A stretch of 64,000 bases of DNA from Staphylococcus microti (lineage in GTDB: Bacteria; Bacillota; Bacilli; Staphylococcales; Staphylococcaceae). A model generated the notes under the pieces. It was not told the origin of the DNA. It ran no database searches and was given only the letters and a program-made list of their open reading frames with translations. The position numbers were made by a program, and so were the translations under genes. The stretch is taken from contig NZ_JXWY01000034.1 in NCBI RefSeq assembly GCF_000934465.1, forward strand, positions 1 to 64,000, written 5' to 3'. This document shows positions 44,714 through 54,436 of the stretch, one piece after another (within the stretch, counting starts at the first letter, position 1; each line of letters begins with the position of its first letter).

Positions 44714-44742
44714 AAAATCTTTAAAAAACTAAAGATTTTTTG
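44714..44742 (+). terminator. Terminator after mnmA
   Basis: AAAATCTTT (44714-44722) pairs with AAAGATTTT (44731-44739), followed by T's. Confidence 0.7.
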
Positions 44743-44823
44743 TGCGACGCCCTATTTTAGTTATTGCTACTTTTGATGTACAATTGAAGTTAAGTTTATA
44801 AAATATGTAAAGGTGATACAATC

Positions 44824-45498
44824 ATGGAACAAGAACAGATACATAAACTGATTAAACAAGGACAGTTTGAACAAGCACTTCAAGCATGTTTTGATAATAT
44901 TGAAGCGGCACCTGAAGAAGTGGAAAACTATATTAATTCAGGTATTTTGCTGGCAGAAGCGGGAGAAATTGAAAAAGCAGAACGATTTTTCCAACGTGCA
45001 ATCACACTACAACCCGAAAATGGCGTCATCTATTATAATTTAGCAAATGTTTATTTTAATGAAGGGCGTTTTCAAGAGGCGATTAAGCTTTATCAATTGG
45101 CAATCAGCAAACAACTCGAAACAAAAGATGTTTACTTTATGTTGGGTATGTCGTTTGTACAATTAGATGCGAAAGATAAAGCACTGCCATTTTTAATGCG
45201 TGCATCTGAAATGGACGTCCAATTTGAAGATATTGAAGCACAATTTCAATATGCGTTATTGTTATGTGAACACGAAATGTTTGAACAAGCCGTTCCACTA
45301 TTAGAACGTATTTTAGAGAAAGCACCGACGCATGCAGATGCGCAATATAACTTAACACTTGCACGTTATATGATGAATGAAGATATTGAAGCCGCAATTC
45401 AAGGCTTTCAACGTGCAGTTGAGATGGATGATACACACATGTTGAGCCATCATGCGATTAAAACATTTACAATGATTCAACGTGAAGAGGAGGGATAA
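44824..45498 (+). CDS. Tetratricopeptide-repeat protein
   Basis: The 224-residue soluble protein is built from about five or six TPR units (ENGVIYYNLANVYFNEGRF, KDVYFMLGMSFVQLDAKDKA, THADAQYNLTLARYMMNEDI). It is likely a protein-protein adaptor with unknown partner. It sits between mnmA and recD2, as in other staphylococci and bacilli, and ends 2 nt before the recD2 start, so they are co-translated. Confidence 0.88.
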   Translation: MEQEQIHKLIKQGQFEQALQACFDNIEAAPEEVENYINSGILLAEAGEIEKAERFFQRAITLQPENGVIYYNLANVYFNEGRFQEAIKLYQLAISKQLETKDVYFMLGMSFVQLDAKDKALPFLMRASEMDVQFEDIEAQFQYALLLCEHEMFEQAVPLLERILEKAPTHADAQYNLTLARYMMNEDIEAAIQGFQRAVEMDDTHMLSHHAIKTFTMIQREEEG

Positions 45499-45500
45499 AC

Positions 45501-47897
45501 GTGGAAAACCCAACGCTTTTAGATAGCACCTATATTAAAGGTGAGGTCGCACTTATACTTTTTCAAAACAGTGACAATTTTTATACCGTTTTAAAAGTGG
45601 ACGTAGCTGATACAAATGGCGATTTTAATGATGAAGCAACAGTCGTTGGGTATTTTCCAGACATCGTTGAGGATGAAACATATACGTTTAAAGGCTATGA
45701 AGTTGAGCATGCACGATATGGGAAGCAACTAAAAGCTGAGACGTTTCAAAAAGAAATCCCTCAAACGAAAGATGCGGTTATTGCATATCTTTCCAGTGCG
45801 CTATTCAAAGGAATCGGTGTAAAAACAGCAGAAGCAATCGTGGAGACACTCGGGGAAGATGCGATTCATCAAATATTGAATGATGCCTCTTGTTTATCAC
45901 GTGTGCCAAAACTTTCAAAAGACAAACAAAAACAAATAGCCGAACAAGTGTATCAGAACCAAGAAAGCGAACAAATTATGATTCGCTTAAATGAATTAGG
46001 CTTCGGTTCAAAACTTGCCATGGACATCTATAAATTTTATCAGTCAGATACGTTAAAAGTGTTAGATAGCAACCCGTATCAGCTTGTCCATGATATTAAA
46101 GGAGTCGGTTTCCAAAAAGCGGACCAATTGGCACAGCAACTCGGCATTCATCCGACACATCAAGATCGTTTAAGAGCTGGTATTCTCTATGTCGTGGAAG
46201 AAACATGTATTAAAAATGGGCATACGTATTTGCCTGTAGAAGCACTGTTAAATGCGGCGATTGAACTGCTTTCTAAAAATATGACTGAACCGATTGAAGC
46301 GGCACCTATGCAAGAATGTATGACACAGTTAGTCGAAGAACAAAAGCTGATTGCAGTTGATGATGTTGTCGCAATGCCAAGCCTTTACTATTCAGAGCTT
46401 AAAAGTACGCAAAACTTATATAAAGTCGCAAACCACACACACGCACTGACGAAGTTTGATTTATCCGATATTCAATTACATATTGGTGAAATTGAAGAAA
46501 TGAACGACGTTAGTTATGCTGAATCACAAAAAGAGGCGTTGGAATGTGCGATTCAAAATAAAGCGATGCTGTTGACGGGTGGACCGGGTACAGGCAAAAC
46601 AACAGTGATTAAAGGAATCGTCCAACTGTACGCGGAAATGCACGGTTTGTCACTTGATTATGATGATTACGATGAAGATGAGCCGTTCCCAGTTGTGCTC
46701 GCCGCACCTACAGGTCGTGCATCGAAACGCCTACATGAGTCAACAGGTTTGGAAGCGATGACGATTCATCGATTGATTGGTTGGAATCAAGAAACAAAGC
46801 CTGATGAATTGTTAGAACATGAGATTGATGCACGACTCATTATTATTGATGAAATGTCGATGGTGGACACATGGCTGTTTCATCAGTTTATGAATGCTGT
46901 GCCAGTCGATGCGCAAATCGTCTTAGTTGGCGATGAAGACCAATTACCATCAGTTGGACCGGGTCAAGTGTTTAAAGACTTAATTGACGCAGATGTGTTA
47001 CCACGTATCAATTTGACGGAAGTATATCGTCAACAAGATGGCTCGAGTATTATTGATTTGGCGCACCGTATGAAGTTGGGCGAAGAAGTCGATATTACGC
47101 AACGATTCCATGACCGTTCTTTTATTCCGTGCCAAACGCAACAAATTCCAGAAATCGTCGATAAAATTATTTCGAATGCGGTAGGAAAAGGATATACGAT
47201 GGCAGATATTCAAGTATTAGCACCGATGTATCGCGGCAGTGCAGGTATTCAAAAACTGAATCAAGTGTTGCAAAATATTTTAAATCCGAAAGAAGATGAC
47301 GATCATCGAGAAATACCATTTGGTGATGTAATTTTCCGTCAAGGCGATAAAGTGTTACAACTCGTCAATCGACCGAACGATAATGTATTTAACGGCGATA
47401 TTGGCGAAATTGTCGGCATATTTTGGGCGAAAGAAAATGCGTTGAATAAAGATGTCGTCATTGTTGATTACGAAGGCAATGAAATCACCTATATGCGATC
47501 TGATTTAACAGAGTTGACACATGCGTATTGTACGTCGATTCATAAAGCGCAAGGGTCTGAGTTTCCAATCGTGATTATGCCAATCGTCAAGCAATATTAT
47601 CGCATGTTGCAAAAGCCCATTTTATATACCGGTCTGACACGTGCAAAACAATCACTTGTCTTTCTTGGCGATGCAGAAGCATTTAACATTGGTTTGCATA
47701 CACACGGACAAACACGTTTAACACAATTGCATGCTTTTCTAACGATGTACTTTAAAGGCGATACGTCAGATGAGGATATGAATGAAACATCCGACGCAAC
47801 ATTCGTATTAACTGAAACAACGATGTATCAAGTGAATCCAATGATTAATATGGGCGATATCACGCCATACGATTTTCTAGAAATTGACAAAAGCTAA
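45501..47897 (+). CDS. recD2: ATP-dependent DNA helicase RecD2
   Basis: This is a 5'-3' SF1B helicase acting without RecBC, implicated in fork and mismatch repair. The 798-residue protein has the long N-terminal region with helix-hairpin-helix motifs (FKGIGVKTAE, IKGVGFQKADQ). Walker A LTGGPGTGKTT, APTGRASKRLHE, IIIDEMSM, GDEDQLPSVGPG and the C-terminal SIHKAQGSEF-TGLTRAK follow. The GTG start follows GAGGAGG. Confidence 0.95.
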   Translation: MENPTLLDSTYIKGEVALILFQNSDNFYTVLKVDVADTNGDFNDEATVVGYFPDIVEDETYTFKGYEVEHARYGKQLKAETFQKEIPQTKDAVIAYLSSALFKGIGVKTAEAIVETLGEDAIHQILNDASCLSRVPKLSKDKQKQIAEQVYQNQESEQIMIRLNELGFGSKLAMDIYKFYQSDTLKVLDSNPYQLVHDIKGVGFQKADQLAQQLGIHPTHQDRLRAGILYVVEETCIKNGHTYLPVEALLNAAIELLSKNMTEPIEAAPMQECMTQLVEEQKLIAVDDVVAMPSLYYSELKSTQNLYKVANHTHALTKFDLSDIQLHIGEIEEMNDVSYAESQKEALECAIQNKAMLLTGGPGTGKTTVIKGIVQLYAEMHGLSLDYDDYDEDEPFPVVLAAPTGRASKRLHESTGLEAMTIHRLIGWNQETKPDELLEHEIDARLIIIDEMSMVDTWLFHQFMNAVPVDAQIVLVGDEDQLPSVGPGQVFKDLIDADVLPRINLTEVYRQQDGSSIIDLAHRMKLGEEVDITQRFHDRSFIPCQTQQIPEIVDKIISNAVGKGYTMADIQVLAPMYRGSAGIQKLNQVLQNILNPKEDDDHREIPFGDVIFRQGDKVLQLVNRPNDNVFNGDIGEIVGIFWAKENALNKDVVIVDYEGNEITYMRSDLTELTHAYCTSIHKAQGSEFPIVIMPIVKQYYRMLQKPILYTGLTRAKQSLVFLGDAEAFNIGLHTHGQTRLTQLHAFLTMYFKGDTSDEDMNETSDATFVLTETTMYQVNPMINMGDITPYDFLEIDKS

Positions 47898-47913
47898 GTT
47901 ATTTTTATATAAT
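47884..47913 (+). promoter_or_regulatory. Promoter of the alaS leader, inside the recD2 end
   Basis: A perfect TTGACA (47884-47889) and perfect TATAAT (47908-47913) have an 18-nt spacer. The -35 box lies within the last codons of recD2. Confidence 0.75.
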
Positions 47914-47919
47914 CACATT

Positions 47920-48116
47920 AAAGTAAAGCGGATAACCGAGTAAATGATTAGGTGACTTCACAGAGACGTATCGGTGCTGAGAGATACGAGTCCTTCCATT
48001 GAACGCTACTATGCGCATAGTTGAATAGCAGACAAGAGAGTGATAGTCACCGACGACTATAACTAGGGTGGTACCGCGAGACATTCGTCCCTTTGATGAG
48101 ACGAGTGTCTTTTTGT
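47920..48116 (+). promoter_or_regulatory. T-box riboswitch, alanine-specific
   Basis: The T-box core AGGGTGGTACCGCGA lies at 48065-48079, followed by a terminator, AGACATTCGTC against GACGAGTGTCT (48080-48112), and T's. GCT (Ala) at 48005-48007 within TTGAACGCTAC is the likely specifier. The leader is about 200 nt, shorter than the Val and His ones. Confidence 0.88.
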
Positions 48117-48144
48117 TTGACGAAAATGACAGGGAGTTGACATA

Positions 48145-50775
48145 ATGAAGAATTTAAAAGCAAGTGAAATACGCCAAATGTATTTAGATTATTTTGTTGA
48201 AAAAGGGCATATGGTAGAGCCTTCTGCACCATTAGTACCGATTGATGATGATACATTACTTTGGATTAACTCAGGTGTAGCAACATTAAAAAAATACTTT
48301 GATGGTCGTGAAGTACCGAAAAAACCACGTATCGTTAATGCGCAAAAATCAATTCGTACGAACGATATTGAGAACGTAGGATTTACAGCACGTCACCATA
48401 CATTTTTTGAAATGCTTGGGAACTTTTCAATTGGTGATTACTTTAAACGTGAAGCTATCGAATTTGCGTGGGAATTTTTAACGAGCGACAAATGGATGGC
48501 GATGGAACCTGAAAAATTATACGTAACCATTCATCCTGAAGACACAGAAGCGTATGACTTATGGCACGACCTGATTGGACTATCAGAAGACCGCATTATT
48601 CGTATTGAAGGGAACTTCTGGGATATTGGTGAAGGCCCATCTGGACCGAACACTGAAATTTTCTATGATCGTGGCGAGGCATATGGCGTTGATGATCCAG
48701 CCGAAGAAATGTATCCGGGTGGCGAAAACGAACGCTACTTAGAAGTGTGGAACTTAGTATTTAGTGAGTTCAACCATAATAAAGATCACAGCTATACGCC
48801 GCTGCCAAGTAAAAATATTGATACCGGCATGGGGCTAGAACGTATGGCCTCAATTTCACAAAATGTGCGCACAAACTATGAAACAGACTTATTTATGCCA
48901 ATCATGCACGAAATTGAAAAAATTTCAGGTAAAAAATATTTAGATAATATACAAGATGATGTGGCATTTAAAGTGATTGCAGACCATATTCGTACGATTG
49001 CTTTTGCGATTTCTGACGGCGCATTACCTGCAAACGAAGGTCGTGGCTATGTATTGCGTAGATTGTTACGTCGTGCTGTTCGATTCAGTCAAACATTGGA
49101 TATTAACGAACCATTTATGTATCGTTTAGTTGAAATTGTTGCAGAAATTATGGAACCGTACTATCCAAATGTGAAAGAGAAACAAGACTTTATTGCACGT
49201 GTTATTAAGTCAGAAGAATCACGTTTCCACGAGACGCTAGAAGAAGGTTTAGCCATTTTAAACGGCTTAATCGCGCAATCTAAAGAACAAGACGGTACAA
49301 TTGCAGGAGAAGATGCGTTCAAACTTTATGATACGTATGGTTTCCCAATCGAATTGACACAAGAAATTGCTGAAAATGAAGGTTTAGCCATTGATATGGC
49401 TGGCTTTGAAACACATATGGAAGCACAGCGTAGTCGTGCACGTGAAGCCCGTCAAAACAGTCAATCAATGCAAGTACAGAGTGAAGTGTTGAAACAAATT
49501 GATACTGAAAGTACATTTGTTGGCTATAATCAATTGGAAGCAAAAACTCGTGTTACTGATATGATTGTAGATGGTGCGCGTGTAACAGAAGTAGATGCAG
49601 ATCAAATCGTTTACTTTATTTTAGAGGAAACACCTTTCTATGCAGTGAGCGGTGGACAAGTTGCCGATAAAGGTATCGTAGCGAGCGATGACTTTGAAAT
49701 TGAAGTACGTGAAGTCATTAAAGCACCAAACGGTCAAAACTTACACACAGGTTATGTAACGTTCGGAACAGTTACAGAAGGCGCGGAAGTTGTTGCGACG
49801 GTAGATAGCAAGTCACGTAAAGCGATTATGAAAAACCATAGTGCGACTCACTTATTACATGCAGCGTTAAAAGAAGTATTAGGTAGCCACGTTAACCAAG
49901 CAGGTTCATTAGTAGACAGCGAGCGTTTACGTTTCGACTTCTCACATATTGCAGCGATGACACAAGAAGAATTGCAACTTGTAGAACAACGTGTCAATGA
50001 AGAGATTTGGAACAGTATTGACGTTTTTATTAGTGAAATGCCGATTGAAGACGCAAAAGCAAAAGGCGCAATGGCATTATTCGGTGAAAAATATGGCGAT
50101 GTTGTACGTGTTGTCGATATGCAACCATTCTCTATCGAATTATGTGGTGGGACACACGTGAACAACACATCTGAAATCGGACTGTTCAAAATTACGAGTG
50201 AATCAGGAACAGGTGCTGGTGTTCGCCGTATCGAAGCAGTAACAGGTCAAGCAGCATTTGTATACTTAGAGCGTTACCTTGAGCGCTTTAACGCAATCAA
50301 AGCACAAGTGAAAGCGAAAGCAGATGACCAAGTACTTGATAAAGTTGAAAACTTACAAGTACAAGAAAAAGCATTGCAACAAACGATTGAAGCGAAAAAC
50401 AAAGAAATCAACGCATTGAAAATGGGCAATATCGAAGAACAAGTCACGTACATCAATGATTTGCCAGTGTTAATTACTGAAGTAGAAGTAGATAACGCGA
50501 AAGCAATGCGCACAACAATGGATGATTTCAAATCTAAGTTACAAGACACAATCATTGTTTTAGCGAGTGACGTCGGTGGTAAAGTATCATTAGTTGCAAC
50601 GGTACCGAAACAATATGTCGATCGCATTAAAGCAGGCGACATCATTAAAGAGATGGCACCAATCGTTGGCGGTAAAGGTGGCGGTCGTCCGGATATGGCA
50701 CAAGGTGGCGGAACAGACCCTAGTCAGATAACAGCAGCATTACAATTTGTTGAAACTTACATTAAATCATTATAA
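48145..50775 (+). CDS. alaS: Alanyl-tRNA synthetase
   Basis: This class II synthetase charges and edits tRNA-Ala. The 876-residue protein has the catalytic core ([29 protein letters not shown]), the editing domain with zinc motif [11 protein letters not shown] and CGGTH, and the C-terminal DHHA1 domain with a coiled coil ([15 protein letters not shown] near the end). It is under the Ala T-box. Confidence 0.98.
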   Translation: MKNLKASEIRQMYLDYFVEKGHMVEPSAPLVPIDDDTLLWINSGVATLKKYFDGREVPKKPRIVNAQKSIRTNDIENVGFTARHHTFFEMLGNFSIGDYFKREAIEFAWEFLTSDKWMAMEPEKLYVTIHPEDTEAYDLWHDLIGLSEDRIIRIEGNFWDIGEGPSGPNTEIFYDRGEAYGVDDPAEEMYPGGENERYLEVWNLVFSEFNHNKDHSYTPLPSKNIDTGMGLERMASISQNVRTNYETDLFMPIMHEIEKISGKKYLDNIQDDVAFKVIADHIRTIAFAISDGALPANEGRGYVLRRLLRRAVRFSQTLDINEPFMYRLVEIVAEIMEPYYPNVKEKQDFIARVIKSEESRFHETLEEGLAILNGLIAQSKEQDGTIAGEDAFKLYDTYGFPIELTQEIAENEGLAIDMAGFETHMEAQRSRAREARQNSQSMQVQSEVLKQIDTESTFVGYNQLEAKTRVTDMIVDGARVTEVDADQIVYFILEETPFYAVSGGQVADKGIVASDDFEIEVREVIKAPNGQNLHTGYVTFGTVTEGAEVVATVDSKSRKAIMKNHSATHLLHAALKEVLGSHVNQAGSLVDSERLRFDFSHIAAMTQEELQLVEQRVNEEIWNSIDVFISEMPIEDAKAKGAMALFGEKYGDVVRVVDMQPFSIELCGGTHVNNTSEIGLFKITSESGTGAGVRRIEAVTGQAAFVYLERYLERFNAIKAQVKAKADDQVLDKVENLQVQEKALQQTIEAKNKEINALKMGNIEEQVTYINDLPVLITEVEVDNAKAMRTTMDDFKSKLQDTIIVLASDVGGKVSLVATVPKQYVDRIKAGDIIKEMAPIVGGKGGGRPDMAQGGGTDPSQITAALQFVETYIKSL

Positions 50776-50840
50776 AAATGGATCGCTTTCGTGTAGAATG
50801 GAAGAAGTAATCTATTTATGGTTTAAGGAGTGTTATGACA

Positions 50841-51116
50841 ATGGCAAATTTTGATAAAACGATGAAGTTTAACTATGATGAAATCCCTAAAGCAAACGTT
50901 GAAACAGTTCTTAATAATGTCTATCATACTTTGGAAGAGAGAGGCTACAATGCGGTCAATCAAATTGTAGGTTATCTTCTATCTGGTGATCCAGCATATA
51001 TTCCACGTCATAATGAAGCAAGAAACCAAATCAGACATATTGACCGTGATGATATTATGGAAGAACTTGTATCATTCTACTTGAAACATAACAACGATAC
51101 AGATCACAATGCTTAA
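50841..51116 (+). CDS. ireB: IreB-family regulatory phosphoprotein (UPF0297)
   Basis: This is a small substrate of the PASTA kinase IreK in enterococci; its role in staphylococci is unknown. The 91-residue protein has the nearly invariant [21 protein letters not shown], split here as [14 protein letters not shown] and [22 protein letters not shown] 50841 (AAGGAG at a 10-nt spacing) fits family starts; ATG 50835 is the alternative. It overlaps ruvX by 8 nt. Confidence 0.9.
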   Translation: MANFDKTMKFNYDEIPKANVETVLNNVYHTLEERGYNAVNQIVGYLLSGDPAYIPRHNEARNQIRHIDRDDIMEELVSFYLKHNNDTDHNA

Positions 51117-51537
51117 ACATAAAATCATTGGCTTAGATGTCGGAAGCAAGACTGTTGGTATTGCAATTAGTGACATGATGGGTTGGACTGCACAAGGGTT
51201 AGACACACTCCGTATCAACGAAGCAGAAAATGAGCTCGGATTAGAGACCTTAATTGACATTATTAACCGAGAGCGAGTAGGTACAGTCGTTATTGGGTTG
51301 CCAAAAAATATGAACAATTCGATAGGATTTCGTGGAGAGGCATCATTACATTACAAAGAAGCACTTGCTGAACGTATGCCCCAATTAGAGATTGTTATGT
51401 GGGATGAACGTATGAGCACGATGGCAGCAGAACGTTCATTACTCGAAGCGGACGTATCAAGATCAAAACGCAAAAAAGTAATAGATAAAATGGCGGCAGT
51501 ATTTATTTTACAAGGCTATTTAGATTCACTAAATTAA
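51109..51537 (+). CDS. ruvX: RuvX/YqgF resolvase-like nuclease
   Basis: The 142-residue RNase H-like protein has [15 protein letters not shown] and [12 protein letters not shown] with the acidic residues of the family. It is called a putative Holliday junction resolvase; a role in pre-16S rRNA maturation is supported in E. coli. It is co-translated with ireB and followed 13 nt later by the DUF1292 gene. Confidence 0.93.
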   Translation: MLKHKIIGLDVGSKTVGIAISDMMGWTAQGLDTLRINEAENELGLETLIDIINRERVGTVVIGLPKNMNNSIGFRGEASLHYKEALAERMPQLEIVMWDERMSTMAAERSLLEADVSRSKRKKVIDKMAAVFILQGYLDSLN

Positions 51538-51550
51538 GGAGAGAGCAAAT

Positions 51551-51871
51551 ATGACAAACGAAAACCATAATATTAAAGCACTAGAAATTAACGACGATGA
51601 AGCGTTATTAACACTTTTTGATGAAGAAGGTAATGAAGTGTTATATCGTAAAATGCTAGAATTCTATCATCCAGGATTCGATAAAGACTATGTGATTCTT
51701 GCAGAAGAAGGTGCACAAGCTGACGATGATGATTTAATTGAGTTAATTCCAATGATTAATGAACCTGACGAGAACGGTGAAGGCGGTCGTTTTATCGGCA
51801 TCGAAACTGAAGAAGAGTGGGATATGATTGAAGAAGTCGTTAACACGAACTTCAATGAAACAGAAGAATAA
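51551..51871 (+). CDS. DUF1292 (UPF0473) family protein
   Basis: The 106-residue, very acidic protein has the family core [20 protein letters not shown] and VILAEEG. Its function is unknown. It is third in the conserved ireB-ruvX-DUF1292 cluster. GGAGAG precedes the ATG. Confidence 0.9.
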   Translation: MTNENHNIKALEINDDEALLTLFDEEGNEVLYRKMLEFYHPGFDKDYVILAEEGAQADDDDLIELIPMINEPDENGEGGRFIGIETEEEWDMIEEVVNTNFNETEE

Positions 51872-51883
51872 ATAATCGATACA

Positions 51884-51918
51884 AACTGGTGAGTACATAT
51901 GCGACTCATCAGTTTTTT
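51884..51918 (+). terminator. Terminator after the DUF1292 gene
   Basis: AACTGGTGAGT (51884-51894) pairs with ACTCATCAGTT (51904-51914), followed by TTTT. The following 51919-52084 is AT-rich with no gene seen. Confidence 0.85.
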
Positions 51919-52102
51919 GATATTTTTAGCGATAAACGAGATTATATTCGGGAATATTGTTATCAAATTACTTCCAATTATTAAATACAATATTTAAATT
52001 ATAAAAATGTTATACATATATGCGTGTCGATGCGCTTTAATAGAGTTATGCAATTCTAAATGATGGTCATCACATCAACAATTGAAAGGAAAGTGTAAGA
52101 AA

Positions 52103-52363
52103 ATGAAGTTGCGTTCAAAATTAAGTAAAGTAGTATTAGGCATCGGTTTAGCAATCGTGTCGCCTGCCGTTTTATTTGGTCCTGCACATAACGTACATGC
52201 TGCAGAAGCAACGACTACGGCTGCATATAACATTCCGGCAAATGCCGTACCGGTGGAAGGTAATCCATCTTTACTTAAAATTGAAGAGGGTAACGTCACA
52301 ACGTTTATCGATGCCAAAACTGGTGAATTTATGGGGAAAATTTCAGCAAAACCAAGAGGCTAA
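52103..52363 (+). CDS. Small secreted protein of unknown function
   Basis: The 86-residue precursor has a clear Sec signal (KLRSK basic start, hydrophobic VVLGIGLAIVSPAVLF, cleavage at VHA-AE). The mature peptide is about 53 residues, has no cysteine and ends GEFMGKISAKPRG. There is no LPXTG motif or lipobox, so it should be released or loosely wall-bound. AAAGGAAAG lies upstream of ATG 52103. It has its own terminator. I recognise no family. Confidence 0.7.
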   Translation: MKLRSKLSKVVLGIGLAIVSPAVLFGPAHNVHAAEATTTAAYNIPANAVPVEGNPSLLKIEEGNVTTFIDAKTGEFMGKISAKPRG

Positions 52364-52410
52364 AAGAGATTAAAAATATGAAATAACTTATGCACTGTAC
52401 TAAGTTAGAG

Positions 52411-52452
52411 TAAGAAGGTTTCCAGAGTATGACTTTGGTAGCCTTCTTTTCT
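52411..52452 (+). terminator. Terminator after the small secreted gene
   Basis: AAGAAGGTTTCC (52412-52423) pairs with GGTAGCCTTCTT (52437-52448), followed by TT. Confidence 0.7.
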
Positions 52453-52582
52453 TATTTATACGTTCAATTAACATAGAATCAATAAATCAACATATTTCTG
52501 TATCATACGGTTATTTTTCCGTACAATTTATGATAAAATAATATGAAGTAATTTTACTGAGATGCTTTTTGACTGTTATGAA
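52453..52582. other. AT-rich intergenic DNA with a small inverted repeat
   Basis: No gene is seen. ATCATACGG (52502-52510) and CCGT...ATGAT (52518-52533) form an interrupted inverted repeat that could be an operator or small hairpin. TATGAT at 52528-52533 could be a -10 box. Confidence 0.35.
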
Positions 52583-52810
52583 GGGGCTGGGACTTAAAGC
52601 AACTATGGAAAACCGATAATCGGTGTCCCAACCTCGAACGAAAGAAACCAATAGCTACGTGTGCAAAGCGTATCGCTCAAGTGTCTATAAATATGAAACA
52701 TGGCAAATATGGACTGAAATACGTAAGCTACTTGCTGCATGACTTCAGTTTTGCCGGGGTGGGATAACGAAATCACGACAATCATGATTTCTATCCCACT
52801 CCCTATTTTT
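52583..52810 (+). repeat. Structured intergenic element with two GGG-type hairpins
   Basis: The first arm GGGGCTGGGAC (52583-52593) pairs with GTCCCAACC (52624-52632). A middle ACTGAA...TTCAGT stem follows. A strong last hairpin pairs GGGGTGGGATAACGAAATCA (52756-52775) with TGATTTCTATCCCACTCCC (52785-52803), then TATTTTTTG. No coding frame is convincing. The last hairpin resembles a dispersed staphylococcal intergenic hairpin and acts as a terminator. The whole may be a small RNA. Confidence 0.55.
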
Positions 52811-52851
52811 TGATAAAAATTATCGAAATTTGACTAAAGGAAGTTTGAAAG

Positions 52852-53496
52852 ATGGAAAATTTAAATCAATCTTATTTTTTAAGTTTGCAATCGTATGATA
52901 GTGAACTAGATCAATTGAGAGCATTTGCTGAGACACATCAAGTACCGATTGTTGATCAACTGTCACTCGATTTAATTAAACAAATCATACGCATACATCA
53001 GCCGACAGAAATTTTAGAACTTGGCACAGCGATTGGCTATAGCAGCATGCAATTTGCATCAGTATCTTCTGATATTCATGTCACGACAATTGAACGTAAC
53101 GAAGATATGATTGCCCATGCTAAAAAACATTTCGAACAGTTTCAATATACAAATCAAATTAGATTGATTGAAGCAGACGCAGCACAAGCATTTTCAAAGG
53201 TAAATGACCGCACATATGATATGATTTTTATCGATGCAGCAAAAGCCCAATCACGAAAGTTTTTTGAGTTATATAGTCCGTTATTAAAAGACGGTGGTGT
53301 GATTATTACAGATAATTTACTTTATCATGGCTTTGTTGCAAATATTGATATTGTACGTAGTCGTAATGTGAAACAAATGGTACGCAAAGTACAGAAATTT
53401 AATCAATGGCTAAGTGAACAATCTGATTTTAAAACGAATTTTATAAATATGGATGATGGTTTAGCTATTTCTATAAAGGAGCGCAAAAATGACTGA
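52852..53496 (+). CDS. trmR: SAM-dependent O-methyltransferase, tRNA 5-hydroxyuridine type
   Basis: In B. subtilis, TrmR methylates 5-hydroxyuridine-34 to mo5U. The 214-residue Methyltransf_3 protein has the SAM loop ILELGTAIGYSSMQFA and MIFIDAAKAQ. It overlaps the next gene by 8 nt. Its neighbours are the TrhP pair that make the hydroxyuridine, which supports the tRNA role. Confidence 0.88.
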   Translation: MENLNQSYFLSLQSYDSELDQLRAFAETHQVPIVDQLSLDLIKQIIRIHQPTEILELGTAIGYSSMQFASVSSDIHVTTIERNEDMIAHAKKHFEQFQYTNQIRLIEADAAQAFSKVNDRTYDMIFIDAAKAQSRKFFELYSPLLKDGGVIITDNLLYHGFVANIDIVRSRNVKQMVRKVQKFNQWLSEQSDFKTNFINMDDGLAISIKERKND

Positions 53497-54418
53497 ATTA
53501 TTAGTGACCCCGAAATCTCTCAGCCATATTGAAACGTTAAACGAAAAAGGTGCAGATGCCTTTGTAATTGGTGAGGAAAAATTTGGCTTACGTTTAGCGG
53601 GCGAATTTAATAGAGAGCAGATGAAAGAAGCTGTAACAATGATACACGCTGCGGGGAAAAAAGCATACGCAGCAGTCAATGGTATTTTTCATAACTATCA
53701 TATACCGGCTGTTGAAGATTACATTAACTTTTTACATGAGATACGTGTCGATCGCATTATTTTTGGCGATCCAGCAGTGGTAATGATTGTGAAACAACAA
53801 GAAAATCCAATTCCACTTCATTGGAATGCGGAAACACTTGTAACGAACTACTTCCAATGTAACTACTGGGGGCAACGTGGCGCAAGTCGTGCAGTTCTAG
53901 CACGTGAGTTAAGCTTAGACGAAATTTTAAATATTAAAGCAAATGCCGATGTAGAAATTGAAGTTCAAGTGCACGGTATGACATGTATGTTCCAATCAAA
54001 ACGTATGCTACTTGGCAATTATTACACATTCCAAGAACGCCAAATGAAAATTAAACGTGAAGACGTGGACGATACAACGCAATTATTATTATACGACGAA
54101 GAACGTGATAATAAATATCCAGTGTATGAAGATTACAATGGTACGCATATTATGTCGCCGAATGATATTTGCTTAATTGAAGAATTAGCGCCATTATTTG
54201 AGGCGGGTATTGATAGCTTTAAAATTGATGGTCTATTGCATAGTGAAGAATATATTAATACCGTAACGCAACAATATCGTGAGGCGATTGATTTGTATCA
54301 TGAAGATCCTGACATTTATGAAGATGAGAAATTTATGTTAGTAGATCCAATTGAAGCGATTCAACCGGAACATCGTCCATTTGATGAAGGCTTCTACTAT
54401 AAACAAACGGTATATTAA
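53489..54418 (+). CDS. trhP1: U32-family protein TrhP1 (tRNA hydroxylation)
   Basis: The 309-residue protein of the peptidase U32 family has LNEKGADAFVIGEEKFGLRL and HGMTCMFQSKRMLLGNYY. Its partner gene follows after 18 nt. In B. subtilis the YrrN/YrrO pair (TrhP1/P2) is required for prephenate-dependent formation of ho5U34. It is probably not a protease here. Confidence 0.85.
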   Translation: MTELLVTPKSLSHIETLNEKGADAFVIGEEKFGLRLAGEFNREQMKEAVTMIHAAGKKAYAAVNGIFHNYHIPAVEDYINFLHEIRVDRIIFGDPAVVMIVKQQENPIPLHWNAETLVTNYFQCNYWGQRGASRAVLARELSLDEILNIKANADVEIEVQVHGMTCMFQSKRMLLGNYYTFQERQMKIKREDVDDTTQLLLYDEERDNKYPVYEDYNGTHIMSPNDICLIEELAPLFEAGIDSFKIDGLLHSEEYINTVTQQYREAIDLYHEDPDIYEDEKFMLVDPIEAIQPEHRPFDEGFYYKQTVY

Positions 54419-54436
54419 TGGAAGGAGAGATCGCAT

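Noticed and set aside
52176-52373. 65-residue frame overlapping the secreted gene
   Set aside because: No ribosome site; the other frame has a proper signal peptide.
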